A stretch of 12,990 bases of DNA from Kiritimatiellia bacterium (GCA_017547265.1 JAFYQC010000099.1:1-12990); one strand, 5' to 3'. Positions 1 to 7,390 are shown, counted from the first letter of the stretch. The notes: generated by a model not told the origin, from the letters alone. A program made the numbers and translations.

Positions 1-261
1 TAGGAAATCGTCGGCAAGGTCGCAAACTTCCTCATCGCGCTCATCAAGGAATCGGAGCACACGTGGTATGAAATAAGCGCACTCCTCGTATGTTCCAGCT
101 GGCAGATAGCTTTGGAATATGTTACGCAATTCCTGAAATCCCATTTTTTCATCGGGAACGGCAAGAATGGCAGCGCACTCCTCTGGCGAGAAATCGTAAT
201 TGGGGTCGCTCAACTTTGTCGGGCGAGGATATGGAATCTGGTTTTGGCGTATCTCTGTCAT
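1..261 (-). CDS. Unrecognised protein, N-terminal part, cut by window edge
   Basis: An uninterrupted minus-strand frame runs from the ATG at 261 to base 1 with no stop, giving the first 87 residues of a protein that continues outside the window. It begins MTEIRQNQIPYPRP and is acidic and hydrophilic, with no signal peptide or membrane segment and no motif I can assign. A stretch reading LPAGTYEECAYFIPR is followed by an acidic helix-like tail (LDERDEEV). The start lies 39 bases after the stop of the secretin-like gene on the same strand, so it is probably the last visible member of that transcription unit. A G-rich stretch about 15-20 bases upstream could serve as a weak ribosome site. That it is a real gene is supported by the open frame to the edge and the operon spacing; the function is unknown. 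Confidence 0.6.
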   Translation of the reverse strand, partial: MTEIRQNQIPYPRPTKLSDPNYDFSPEECAAILAVPDEKMGFQELRNIFQSYLPAGTYEECAYFIPRVLRFLDERDEEVCDLADDFL

Positions 262-300
262 AGTGGTCGGAGCCCTGCCCCCAGGATAATCCCCTTTCGC

Positions 301-2265
301 CTATGGATCAATCAAACGGGGCGTGACGAAGATAAAGACAAACTTATCCTCGTCGCCTTTGCGCCTGTCAGCGCCACCGCCGAAGACGTATGTCGCGCCT
401 GGCCTCATGCTGACTTTCGTGTCTGTGCTCGCGCGGACAGGGAAGAACGGCTGTTCCATAGCGAGGTCGTATGTCGCCGCGCCCTTCCACTTCGCCTTCG
501 CGCCGTAGTCCTTCCACTTGGGCTCGCCCACAAGGTATGTATACAATTCGACATCGATAAGATTGCCGTCATCCGTCAATGTCGGCGTTATTTGCACGAT
601 CGTCCCGACCTCACGCATCGTAAACGACTGCGGCTCTACGGCCGCGCCCGTGGAGTAGTTTCCGTAGATGGTGTTCGTGCCGACCGTCTGATTCCATTCC
701 GCAAGCAACACGTCGTAGTCAGTCGGATAGATGTATTCCGTGAGCCCCTTGAGAACCGTCTCCTCCCCTGGGCGTGTGACGAGGCGCGGCGACTCGAGAA
801 GCCTGGCGCCGCCATGCGCCATCAGCCGATTCTGCAAGACCGCCGCATTGACGCGGTTCGTGCCGAAGTAGCCGACATCCGAAAGGGCCTTCCTGTCCGC
901 CGATATGTATCGAATGTCAAGCTCGATATTTTTGCCATCGTTAAAAGAACTCGCCCAGACCTTCGCAACCTTGGCAAGGTTCTCGGGTGTGTTCTTTATC
1001 CAGAGGCGATTGAGCGACCTGAGTTTGTGGAGAGACGAACCCTCCGGCCATTCTACGCCAGCGCCTTCAGTGAAGAACTCCTTCCATTCGCGCTCGTCTT
1101 CTGCGACTTCGGCGGCCCTTTCCTCTTTCGTCTTGGGTTTTGCGTCTGGATCGGGACATGCAGACATCGTGCAGCCAGTAAATGTCTGATAGTAGAATGT
1201 CCACGATTCCATTCCTTCGGACTCAAACTTGCGACGAACCTCAGGATCGCCCAAGCGCCGACTCGGCGGCTCACACTCGCCACCATCGCTGTCAACAAGC
1301 CGCGCCGTGACAAAGACAAGGACGAACTTGTCTTCGTTTGCCCTGAGGGAATCAGTCACGCCGCCGAAGACGAGGGTGCGGCCAGGGCGGACGCTGACCT
1401 TCGTGTCGACGCTCGCCCTAACGGGGAAAAACGGCTGTTCCATCGAAAGGTCGTATGTCGTCGAACCTTCCCACTTCGCCTTCGCGCCGTAGTCCTTCCA
1501 TTCGGGCTCACCCACAAACTGTGCATTGATCCAAAGATCAATCAAGCTTCCGTCATCCGTCAATTCCGGCGTCACCTGGACAATCGTCCCGACCTCGCGC
1601 ATCGTAAACGACTGCGGCTCGAGGGCACCCAACACACATTGACAAGAATTCGTTCCTGGCACAGCGTCATTGCATGGCAAGGCGACGCAACCAGCAGGCA
1701 GCCGAGGCAGCTGCAAATCATAGTCCGTCGGATAGATGTATTCCACTACTTGCTTGCCGACGGCATCTTCACCCGGACGCGTAACGACGCGCACCGACTC
1801 AAGGAGCTTGGCGTCTTGGCGCGCCATCAGCCGTTCCTGCAAAACCGCCGCGTCGACGCGGTTTGTGTCGAAGTAGCCAACCGCTTCAAGCGCCGCACGG
1901 ACAGTCTCAACGAAGCGAGTGTCGATTTCGACATTAAATGACTTCAGCGCGAATTCGTCGAGAATCTTCTCGAACTTCGCAAGGTTCTCGGGAGTGTTCC
2001 GCACATTCAAAGTTCCCGCAGTCTTCACGTGGACAATGCTGGAACCTTCCGGCCAGTCGACACCCAAAAGGCCAAGTGCACATTTGTAAGAATCATCCTC
2101 CCCTTCTTTCTTCAGCCATGTTTCCGCATCCTCGTCCAGCGACATGCGTTCAAAGAATCCGCTTGTAATCGGATACACCCGCAGTTCCATCGGCTCGGCG
2201 GCCGACACTTCGCCAAGGCAGGCCACGCCCACCACAAGCACCACAGCAAACCATGTCCTCTTCAT
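301..2265 (-). CDS. Exported secretin-like protein with two tandem modules
   Basis: This 654-residue protein starts with a typical signal peptide (MKRTWFAVVLVVGVACLGEVSA, written here as residues 1-22, cleavage near A22-A23). The rest is two copies of one module, about residues 26-325 and 346-654. Each copy has a short N-domain-like segment (GVDWPEGSS at 68-76, GVEWPEGSS at 403-411, then NTPENLAK at 90-97 and 425-432). A C-terminal secretin-like part follows: LLES.R.VTRPGE, YIYPTDYD, EPQSFTMREVGTIVQ at 216-230 and 544-558, a TDDG-L-ID strand, MEQPFFPVRAS.DTKVS, and a final FV.VT.RL. The order matches the conserved core of GspD/PilQ secretins (Pfam Secretin family). No C-terminal lipoprotein-pilot or complete N0-N3 array is visible, so it may not form a classical secretion pore. 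The ATG at 2265 has a good GGAAGGAA site 7 bases upstream. It follows protein B by 39 bases. Confidence 0.75.
   Translation of the reverse strand: MKRTWFAVVLVVGVACLGEVSAAEPMELRVYPITSGFFERMSLDEDAETWLKKEGEDDSYKCALGLLGVDWPEGSSIVHVKTAGTLNVRNTPENLAKFEKILDEFALKSFNVEIDTRFVETVRAALEAVGYFDTNRVDAAVLQERLMARQDAKLLESVRVVTRPGEDAVGKQVVEYIYPTDYDLQLPRLPAGCVALPCNDAVPGTNSCQCVLGALEPQSFTMREVGTIVQVTPELTDDGSLIDLWINAQFVGEPEWKDYGAKAKWEGSTTYDLSMEQPFFPVRASVDTKVSVRPGRTLVFGGVTDSLRANEDKFVLVFVTARLVDSDGGECEPPSRRLGDPEVRRKFESEGMESWTFYYQTFTGCTMSACPDPDAKPKTKEERAAEVAEDEREWKEFFTEGAGVEWPEGSSLHKLRSLNRLWIKNTPENLAKVAKVWASSFNDGKNIELDIRYISADRKALSDVGYFGTNRVNAAVLQNRLMAHGGARLLESPRLVTRPGEETVLKGLTEYIYPTDYDVLLAEWNQTVGTNTIYGNYSTGAAVEPQSFTMREVGTIVQITPTLTDDGNLIDVELYTYLVGEPKWKDYGAKAKWKGAATYDLAMEQPFFPVRASTDTKVSMRPGATYVFGGGADRRKGDEDKFVFIFVTPRLIDP
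451..533 (-). repeat. Second copy of the secretin-module DNA duplication
   Basis: This block matches 1435-1517 in the same orientation, 984 bases apart, with about 11 mismatches in 83 by hand count. It encodes the WKDYGAKAKW...YDL.MEQ segment of module 2. The retained DNA identity shows that the two modules arose by internal duplication, with this stretch kept similar by selection or gene conversion. Confidence 0.75.
1435..1517 (-). repeat. First copy of the secretin-module DNA duplication
   Basis: Direct-repeat partner of 451-533, encoding WKDYGAKAKW...YDLSMEQ of module 1. The protein modules align over about 300 residues with an offset of 328-335 residues, but DNA similarity is clearest here. 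Confidence 0.75.
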
Positions 2266-2272
2266 GCTCGCG

Positions 2273-2280
2273 TTCCTTCC
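2273..2280 (-). promoter_or_regulatory. Shine-Dalgarno site of the secretin-like gene
   Basis: GGAAGGAA on the minus strand, 7 bases before the ATG at 2265. It fixes the start at the residue that gives a complete signal peptide. Confidence 0.7.
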
Positions 2281-2304
2281 ATGTTCAATGTTATTTCACA
2301 AACC

Positions 2305-3270
2305 CTATTTCTTCGTCGGCGCTCCAAGCAGTTCGCGCAGGCGCGGCAAATCGAGCTTGAGGGGACGCCCTTCTTCTTCTTCGTCGTCATCATCCACAAG
2401 CTTCTTTCCCGACAGATTTCCCGACAGAAAAGCCTTTAGAATGTCGATGTCGCCGGCTCTGACTAAAGTCCGATTGCCGTTGATGACCCACGCCAGTCTT
2501 TCAAAGCGTTCAAGCGACACGCTGTCATCCTCTTCGTATGAAAAATTACCAAGAAACTTCGTGCGAAGGCTTTCACTTTCGCCGCGCTCTTCGATAATGT
2601 CGGACAAGTCGACTCGTACCCAGCCTGCAGGATCGGAAGACCGAGCAGGAAGCCGTTTGAACTCGCCACCGCACTCGCCGTACAGCTTGCCGGCTGGCGG
2701 AGGAGCCCACCAGATGGACGCGTAACCCCGCACCTCGCCCGCCTCCGAGATATCCCTCGCCCTGATCAACCCTTCGGGATTGATCGTGCGCACCGCGCAG
2801 TTCGTCGCCCCGTACGACACTACCTGCACCTCTTCGCCAATCTTCCAATGGAAACGTGCCTTCTCTTCCTCCAGGCGTGGCCGTCCGATGATCTTGGCCC
2901 TCATTGGTATTTTAAGGTCCTTCGCAGAATGGCACTTTTTGCAAAGGACCGATTCGTCGAGCGTTATGTCGAGTCCGAGCGCCTTGAGACTCTTCGCGCC
3001 GTCACGATAGCGGTCAAGACTATCCGCCATCATCTTGCGGTTTTTAGGATAGACGGTATGCGTCCCGCACTTCTTGCAGACATACTCGAAAGTCGCAGAT
3101 TCCGGCATTGATACCACATAGCACATCGCCGAAGCCCCGCGCCTGACCTTCGGCTCGGGCGAGGCGGCGAGCTTGTCGAGCATCGCGTTCAGCTCGTCGC
3201 GGTCGAAGTCCTTGCCCTCGGCCGCGAGCGCCGACAGCACCGCGACCCCGACTCCTATTTGCATCTTCAT
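2305..3270 (-). CDS. Exported zinc-ribbon-like protein B, paralogue of A
   Basis: This 321-residue protein is a paralogue of the product at 4301-5272. The open frame extends further upstream into the radical SAM gene, but the chosen ATG at 3270 matches the start of the paralogue (MK.QIGVGVAVLSALA) and sits 7 bases after a TATAAT. An ATG nine bases earlier overlaps that hexamer. Residues 1-18 resemble a short signal peptide (hydrophobic run then ALAAEG). The shared segment FDRDELNAMLDKLAASPEP follows, then AMCY at 48-51. CKKC (65-68) and CKKC (110-113) are probably a split zinc ribbon. The middle (about 143-175) is strand-rich and might be SH3-like, which is tentative. DPAGWVRV (213-220), LAWVING (259-265) and the end LPRLRELLG are shared with A. 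Residues 292-300 are a run of acidic residues absent from A. It lies 20 bases after the radical SAM gene. I cannot name a family or function. Confidence 0.75.
   Translation of the reverse strand: MKMQIGVGVAVLSALAAEGKDFDRDELNAMLDKLAASPEPKVRRGASAMCYVVSMPESATFEYVCKKCGTHTVYPKNRKMMADSLDRYRDGAKSLKALGLDITLDESVLCKKCHSAKDLKIPMRAKIIGRPRLEEEKARFHWKIGEEVQVVSYGATNCAVRTINPEGLIRARDISEAGEVRGYASIWWAPPPAGKLYGECGGEFKRLPARSSDPAGWVRVDLSDIIEERGESESLRTKFLGNFSYEEDDSVSLERFERLAWVINGNRTLVRAGDIDILKAFLSGNLSGKKLVDDDDEEEEGRPLKLDLPRLRELLGAPTKK
3159..3270 (-). repeat. Conserved 5' end of gene B, direct copy of gene A 5' end
   Basis: The first 112 coding bases match 5161-5272 with about 13 mismatches by hand count, and the similarity continues through the TATAAT and the GTCG behind it. 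The remainder of the two genes is much more diverged, so this block was either duplicated with its promoter and held under strong constraint or homogenised by gene conversion. Confidence 0.7.
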
Positions 3271-3277
3271 GTTCGAC

Positions 3278-3286
3278 ATTATACCA
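3278..3286 (-). promoter_or_regulatory. Extended -10 promoter of gene B, leaderless start
   Basis: Minus-strand TGG-TATAAT, a perfect -10 with a TGn extension, ends 7 bases before the ATG at 3270. The expected transcription start then falls at or next to the ATG. There is no Shine-Dalgarno and no clear -35; the upstream region is the end of the radical SAM gene. Gene B may therefore be transcribed both from here and by read-through. Confidence 0.55.
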
Positions 3287-3290
3287 CAAA

Positions 3291-4304
3291 TCACGAGAAG
3301 CCGGTCTCGCGTTCTACTCCGTTGGCGAGAAGCGGGTCGGGGGCGGACGGCGAACCTAGGAAAACACGCGCGGCTTCGCGGCAACCGCCCAGGCACTTCG
3401 CCGCGCGCGCACAACCAGCGCACATCTCGGGCAGGTAGTCGTGGCGAATAAAATGCATCCACTCCTCGCTCTCGGGAAGCCGCTCCCACTCGTTCCAGCG
3501 GAGAATCTCGACAGGACTGTGGTTGCAGGCGCGGATCATTCCGTTCGGCCCGACCGTGAAGAACTCCGTTGCCGCAGAGCAGCCGGTCGAGACCTGCAGG
3601 AACTTGTATTTCTCCGTGTCGATCAGGCACTCTGGAAGTTCCGTTCCGAAATGTCCATACCGCTTCGCACGCGAAAGCACTTCCTCCGCGACATCGGCAA
3701 CCTCGCGCACTTCCTCTGCCGTCAGCATAAGTTCTGGATGCGAAAGCCCGCGCCCACCGGGCAGAAAGCGGTTCAAGAGCAGCGAGTCCGCGCCAGCGAC
3801 AAGCGCGGCGGAAATCGTCTCGTAGAGTTCCGGCAAGTTGAGCTTCGTGACCGCGACGCCCACGGTCGTTCCACAGCCGAGCTCGCGGGCGCGCGCGAAC
3901 ACGCCAAGAATGTGCTCGACAGGCGTGTCGCTGTCGGTGTTCTCCGCAAACGACTTTAGCCCCGGCATACTGACAGAAAGGCGAATCCCGCGCTCGGCGC
4001 AGAAGCGCAAAACATCGTCCGTCACGATCCGCCCGTTCGAGAGCAAGTTCACAAGCGCCCGCTTCGACGCGAAGTCAACGAGATCGAGACACCCTTCCTT
4101 CATCAGCGCCTCGCCGCCGGTGAAGGAGAACTGGCGAACGCCGTTCGCGGCGAATTCGTCGATAAGCCGCTTCCACTCGTCGACGGACATTTCGGCACTC
4201 GGCTTTATCATGCCCGCAAACCACGGACACGAGCAAAACCGGCAGGCGTGGTTGCAGCGGTAGGTCAGTTCCAGCGCCGCAACAGGCGGAAGAACGGTCG
4301 TCAC
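3291..4304 (-). CDS. Radical SAM/SPASM domain protein
   Basis: This 337-residue protein carries the radical SAM cluster motif C17-x3-C21-x2-C24 (RCNHACRFC) and the FTGGEAL motif (61-67) that contacts S-adenosylmethionine. Its C-terminal part is SPASM-like, with C242, C260 in GMIRACNH, and C295, C298, C304, C308 in CAGCARAAKCLGGC, so it should bind at least one auxiliary iron-sulfur cluster. Known relatives with this layout modify peptides or proteins (PqqE, AlbA, anaerobic sulfatase-maturating enzymes). The start is GTG at 4304 and forms a GTGA overlap with the stop of gene A, giving translational coupling; GGGAGAG lies 8 bases upstream. It has no signal peptide, so it acts in the cytoplasm. 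Its position between paralogues A and B suggests that these, or something they bind, are its substrates or partners. No short precursor peptide gene is visible nearby. Confidence 0.85.
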   Translation of the reverse strand: MTTVLPPVAALELTYRCNHACRFCSCPWFAGMIKPSAEMSVDEWKRLIDEFAANGVRQFSFTGGEALMKEGCLDLVDFASKRALVNLLSNGRIVTDDVLRFCAERGIRLSVSMPGLKSFAENTDSDTPVEHILGVFARARELGCGTTVGVAVTKLNLPELYETISAALVAGADSLLLNRFLPGGRGLSHPELMLTAEEVREVADVAEEVLSRAKRYGHFGTELPECLIDTEKYKFLQVSTGCSAATEFFTVGPNGMIRACNHSPVEILRWNEWERLPESEEWMHFIRHDYLPEMCAGCARAAKCLGGCREAARVFLGSPSAPDPLLANGVERETGFS

Positions 4305-5272
4305 TTCTTCGGCTCTCCCAGCAGCTCGCGCAGACGAGGGAGTTGCGACTTCATCGAGATTGAATCGCCATCAGATCCATCACGAAGATACACATTGCCC
4401 TTCATGAATTTCTCCAAAAGCTCGACGTCTGACCTGTCGGCAAGGACACGCTTGCCGTTTATCACCCACGCGAGCGACTCTATGCGCTGAAGATGCGCGT
4501 CCTCGCCTTCTTCATACACACGGTTGCCAACCATGGTCAATTCTACAGAATAGGCATTGGGCGAGCCCGTCAGGATCCTCAGCGGTGCTTCTACCCGCAC
4601 CCAACCCGCAGGATCGCCTGGTTTTGCGGCCAGGCGAGTCAACACATCACCTTTCTTTGCAAAGAAGGCGCCACGACCCTTGACGAGCGGCAGATAGCGC
4701 ACATTCACTTCGTCGCCCGTCACATGCCCGTCTTTGTCGATGAACTTTTCCGAAATCCAGTATTCAGGATCGCGAGGCAACACACTGCAATAACGGCGCC
4801 CCCATTCTTTCACAATTACAGGATCCCCGACACGAAGTCCGAAGCTCTCGTATACCCACTTGTTGTCCGGGGTTCGCCTCGGCTCGGCAACAATCACTCC
4901 AGCGGTCGGAATGCCCAAGTCCTTCAACGAGGCACAATGCCTACAAAGCGCCGACTCGTCAAGCTTGATGTCAAGCCCCATTCCCCGCAACTTCACGGCG
5001 CTGTCACGATAAAAGGCAAGCTGAGACTCCAAGCCCTCGTAGTTCTCAGGGTAATGCGTGCGCGTTCCGCACTTCTTGCAGAGATAGTCAAACGACTTCT
5101 CTTCCGGCATCATCACACTATAGCACATCGCGGTAGGTCCGTGCTTGACCTTCGGCTCGGGCGATGCTGCGAGCTTGTCGAGCATCGCGTTAAGCTCGTC
5201 GCGGTCAAAGTTCTTGCCCTCGGCCGCAAGTGCCGACAACACCGCGACCCCTACTCCTATCTGAGTTTTCAT
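4301..5272 (-). CDS. Exported zinc-ribbon-like protein A
   Basis: This 323-residue protein starts MKTQIGVGVAVLSALAAEG, which looks like a short signal peptide with cleavage near ALA-AEG. FDRDELNAMLDKLAASPEP and AMCY (48-51) follow. CKKC (65-68) and CRHC (110-113) probably bind one metal across a 41-residue loop. The segment at about 145-178 (LRVGDPVIV...YWISEKFI) could be an SH3-like barrel, which is a guess from spacing. DPAGWVRV (220-227), LAWVINGKR (267-275) and PRLRELLG (312-319) are shared with paralogue B. The start is set by homology with B and by the TATAAT 6 bases upstream; there is no Shine-Dalgarno. Its stop overlaps the radical SAM start by 4 bases. I do not recognise the family; export and metal binding are inferred. 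Confidence 0.75.
   Translation of the reverse strand: MKTQIGVGVAVLSALAAEGKNFDRDELNAMLDKLAASPEPKVKHGPTAMCYSVMMPEEKSFDYLCKKCGTRTHYPENYEGLESQLAFYRDSAVKLRGMGLDIKLDESALCRHCASLKDLGIPTAGVIVAEPRRTPDNKWVYESFGLRVGDPVIVKEWGRRYCSVLPRDPEYWISEKFIDKDGHVTGDEVNVRYLPLVKGRGAFFAKKGDVLTRLAAKPGDPAGWVRVEAPLRILTGSPNAYSVELTMVGNRVYEEGEDAHLQRIESLAWVINGKRVLADRSDVELLEKFMKGNVYLRDGSDGDSISMKSQLPRLRELLGEPKK
4313..4319 (-). promoter_or_regulatory. Shine-Dalgarno site of the radical SAM gene
   Basis: GGGAGAG inside the last codons of gene A, 8 bases before the GTG at 4304. It supports the unusual GTG start and the 4-base stop-start overlap. Confidence 0.55.
5161..5272 (-). repeat. Conserved 5' end of gene A, direct copy of gene B 5' end
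   Basis: Partner of 3159-3270, with about 13 mismatches in 112 bases. At protein level 45 of the first 51 residues are identical, far above the similarity of the remaining 270. Confidence 0.7.
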
Positions 5273-5278
5273 GACGAC

Positions 5279-5287
5279 ATTATATCA
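5279..5287 (-). promoter_or_regulatory. Extended -10 promoter of gene A, leaderless start
   Basis: Minus-strand TGA-TATAAT ends 6 bases before the ATG at 5272, which puts the predicted transcription start on the A of the ATG. No -35 of recognisable quality and no Shine-Dalgarno is present. It lies in the 45-base gap after the GH127 gene, so the A-radical SAM-B unit can be expressed separately from GH127. No convincing terminator is visible in that gap. Confidence 0.6.
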
Positions 5288-5317
5288 AAATTCCAGCGAA
5301 ACGAATTTCCGACGCGG

Positions 5318-7324
5318 TTAGGGATTTTCCGCAAACCACACCTGAAGCTCGTTGCCGGGCTCGCGGTTGCCCCAGAGGAAATACGGAATCAGCACAAGAC
5401 CGTTCGACGCCTTGAGCGCGGGGAACGTCTTGTCGCCGATAGAAATCGTCGTGTCCGCAAACGTCGCGTCGGCAGGAAGCGACGCACCATACGCCTTGCC
5501 TCCATTGTCGAAACCTTCGGCGCAGTAGACGATCGGTCCGCGCTGCACGGCGAGACGTCCGCGGTCTGCGGCGACCTTCTCGTTCGCGCGGATGCGCTTG
5601 ACCGGCATCGGCAGCTCGAGGACGACCTTGTCGCCAATTTTCCACTTGCGCTCTATCGTCACGTAGCCGTCATCGCCAACCTTAGCGGCAACGCGCTCGC
5701 CATTGACGGAAAGCGAGACATCGGAAGCAGACGAGGGAGATGTCTGGACATAGAGGTCGCTCGGCACGGGACGCCCTCTCGCCCAGCCGGGGATACGAAC
5801 CTTGAGCGCAATCGCGGCGCGCCAGTCCTTCGAGGCGCTTGGCGCAGGTTCGAGGACGGCAAGCTCGGCGCGACCACTCCACGGATAGTCCGTTTTCTGC
5901 CGCACGCGCACAAAGCCGCCAGCCGCATCGTCGTTATAGTCGATAGTCGCTTCGCCCTCCACGAAGAGATTCCAGTAGACGACACCCTTCTTCGACGCGT
6001 ATGCCATCGACGGCACCTGCGGGATAAACCGCACGTCGTTCACCGGGCAACATGAGCAGCCAAACCACTTCGAGCGCTTGTAGCCGCCCTTCGACGCGAG
6101 CGGATTCGGGTAGAAGAACTCGTCGCCCGAAAGCGAGATGCCAGAGAGGAAGCCGTTGTAGAGCGTCCGTTCGAGGACGTCAATGTACTTCGCATCGCCC
6201 TTCGCGCGGAACATCCTGTCGTTCCACAGCATGTTCGCTATCGCGGCGCAAGTCTCGAGATACGCCTCACCGCTGTCGTTCGGCAAGTCGTACGCGCCGT
6301 TGAACGCCTCCCACATGTTGCCGTACTTCGGATGCTTGAAGCCGTGACGCGCCCCGATGCCGCCGGTGAGATAGAGCTGTCCGCCAACGACATCCTCCCA
6401 GATGCGGTCTATCGCGTCGATATACGACTTGTCGCCCGCAAGCGCGGCGACGTCAGCCATGCCGCAATACATGTAACCGGCGCGGACGGCGTGTCCGATG
6501 GCCGTCTTCTGCTCGACTACCGGCTCGTGGTCCTGGAGGGTTGCGCCCCATGTCGGACGCAAGTCTTTCCGCCCGCGCATGTCGAGGAAGAACTTGGCGA
6601 GGTCGAGATACTTCTTCTCGCCCGTAACGCGATATAGCTTCGCGAGGGCAAGTTCCACCTCCTGATGGCCAGCAGTCGACTTTATCTGCGTCGGCCCGTT
6701 GCCAAACGTGCGGCACATCAAGTCAGCCGAGCGACGGGCGACATCGAGGAAGTCGGTCTTGCCAGATGTCTCGTAGCGCGCCACGGCCGCCTCGATCATG
6801 TGTCCCTGATTGTAGAGCTCATGCGAATCGGAGAGATTGCTCCAGCGCACCGGCCCCATCATCATGACGCCCCACGCCTTCTTGTCCGCGGCGGAGAGAC
6901 TGAAACCGAGTGTCCGCGCCGAGTAGAGATAGCCGTCCGGCTCCTGCGCCTTTGCGACCTGCCCGATCAGCCAGTCGAGCTTGCGCCCAAGTTCCTCGTC
7001 GGGATGCTGGGCGAGGACATACGCCGTTCCTTCCATCACCTTGTAGACGTCAGAGTCGTCGAATGGAGTTCCGCTGAACGTGCCGAGCGCGCGCGCCGCG
7101 GCGTTCGTCAAGTTCGCGATACGCGGCGTCTCGGCGCACTTCGCCCAGTCGGTCACGAGCGTCGAAACGCGGTTTGTCTCCAGTCGGTCGAACCAGAAAC
7201 CGCCAGTTGCCCGAGCAGACGCGAACGACGCGTTCTTTATCGGATAGTCACACATCTCCGCTTCGCCCGCAAAGGCGCAGCCCCCAGCGACGGCCAATGC
7301 CGCCGCAACTCCGTGTAGTTTCAT
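5318..7324 (-). CDS. Exported GH127 beta-L-arabinofuranosidase-like enzyme
   Basis: This 668-residue protein belongs to glycoside hydrolase family 127 (formerly DUF1680). Members such as HypBA1 release L-arabinofuranose from plant cell-wall glycans and hydroxyproline-rich glycoproteins, using a zinc-bound cysteine nucleophile. A signal peptide occupies residues 1-20 (cleavage near AFA-GEA), so it acts outside the cytoplasm. An alpha/alpha-barrel core follows with EPDGYLY (128-134), HELYNQGHMIEAA (168-180) and GGIGARHG (321-328). By alignment with HypBA1 from memory, E339 in WEAF is the likely acid/base, E357 and C359 in LETCAA are zinc ligands, and C425-C426 in CSCCPVN are nucleophile and ligand. 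C423 adds a further cysteine beside them. The C-terminal third is beta-rich and ends near the usual family length. A clear AAAGGGGAA ribosome site precedes the ATG. It heads the minus-strand gene file. Confidence 0.88.
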   Translation of the reverse strand: MKLHGVAAALAVAGGCAFAGEAEMCDYPIKNASFASARATGGFWFDRLETNRVSTLVTDWAKCAETPRIANLTNAAARALGTFSGTPFDDSDVYKVMEGTAYVLAQHPDEELGRKLDWLIGQVAKAQEPDGYLYSARTLGFSLSAADKKAWGVMMMGPVRWSNLSDSHELYNQGHMIEAAVARYETSGKTDFLDVARRSADLMCRTFGNGPTQIKSTAGHQEVELALAKLYRVTGEKKYLDLAKFFLDMRGRKDLRPTWGATLQDHEPVVEQKTAIGHAVRAGYMYCGMADVAALAGDKSYIDAIDRIWEDVVGGQLYLTGGIGARHGFKHPKYGNMWEAFNGAYDLPNDSGEAYLETCAAIANMLWNDRMFRAKGDAKYIDVLERTLYNGFLSGISLSGDEFFYPNPLASKGGYKRSKWFGCSCCPVNDVRFIPQVPSMAYASKKGVVYWNLFVEGEATIDYNDDAAGGFVRVRQKTDYPWSGRAELAVLEPAPSASKDWRAAIALKVRIPGWARGRPVPSDLYVQTSPSSASDVSLSVNGERVAAKVGDDGYVTIERKWKIGDKVVLELPMPVKRIRANEKVAADRGRLAVQRGPIVYCAEGFDNGGKAYGASLPADATFADTTISIGDKTFPALKASNGLVLIPYFLWGNREPGNELQVWFAENP

Positions 7325-7330
7325 CGATTG

Positions 7331-7339
7331 TTCCCCTTT
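7331..7339 (-). promoter_or_regulatory. Shine-Dalgarno site of the GH127 gene
   Basis: AAAGGGGAA on the minus strand, 6 bases before the ATG at 7324, confirming the start that yields the full signal peptide. Confidence 0.75.
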
Positions 7340-7359
7340 ATTTCACTCGTGCATATTTT

Positions 7360-7390
7360 ATCATATCGCGGCGATTGCGTACACGGTCAA
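7360..7390 (-). promoter_or_regulatory. Sigma-70-type promoter of the GH127 gene
   Basis: Minus-strand TTGACC (7390-7385) and TATGAT (7365-7360) are separated by 19 bases. The implied start near 7353 gives a leader of about 29 bases containing the ribosome site, unlike the leaderless genes elsewhere in the window. The spacer is slightly long and the overlapping AT-rich run allows other -10 choices. Confidence 0.5.

Noticed and set aside
112..1941. A 609-codon open frame on the plus strand opposite the secretin-like gene
   Set aside because: It is antisense to a gene with a signal peptide, ribosome site and repeated conserved modules; its own translation is Arg-rich with no recognisable motif.
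2932..2946. CKKCH in protein B (residues 110-114) as a c-type haem site
   Set aside because: The paralogue has CRHCA at the same place, so the His is not conserved; two paired CxxC motifs fit a zinc ribbon better.
3271..3630. N-terminal extension of protein B to 441 residues
   Set aside because: The extension overlaps the SPASM end of the radical SAM gene, and the paralogue and the TATAAT both place the start at 3270.
7262..7279. Possible lipobox (AGGC) ending at Cys16 of the GH127 signal peptide
   Set aside because: The -3 position is Ala rather than Leu or Val, and a better signal peptidase I site (AFA-GEA) follows directly.
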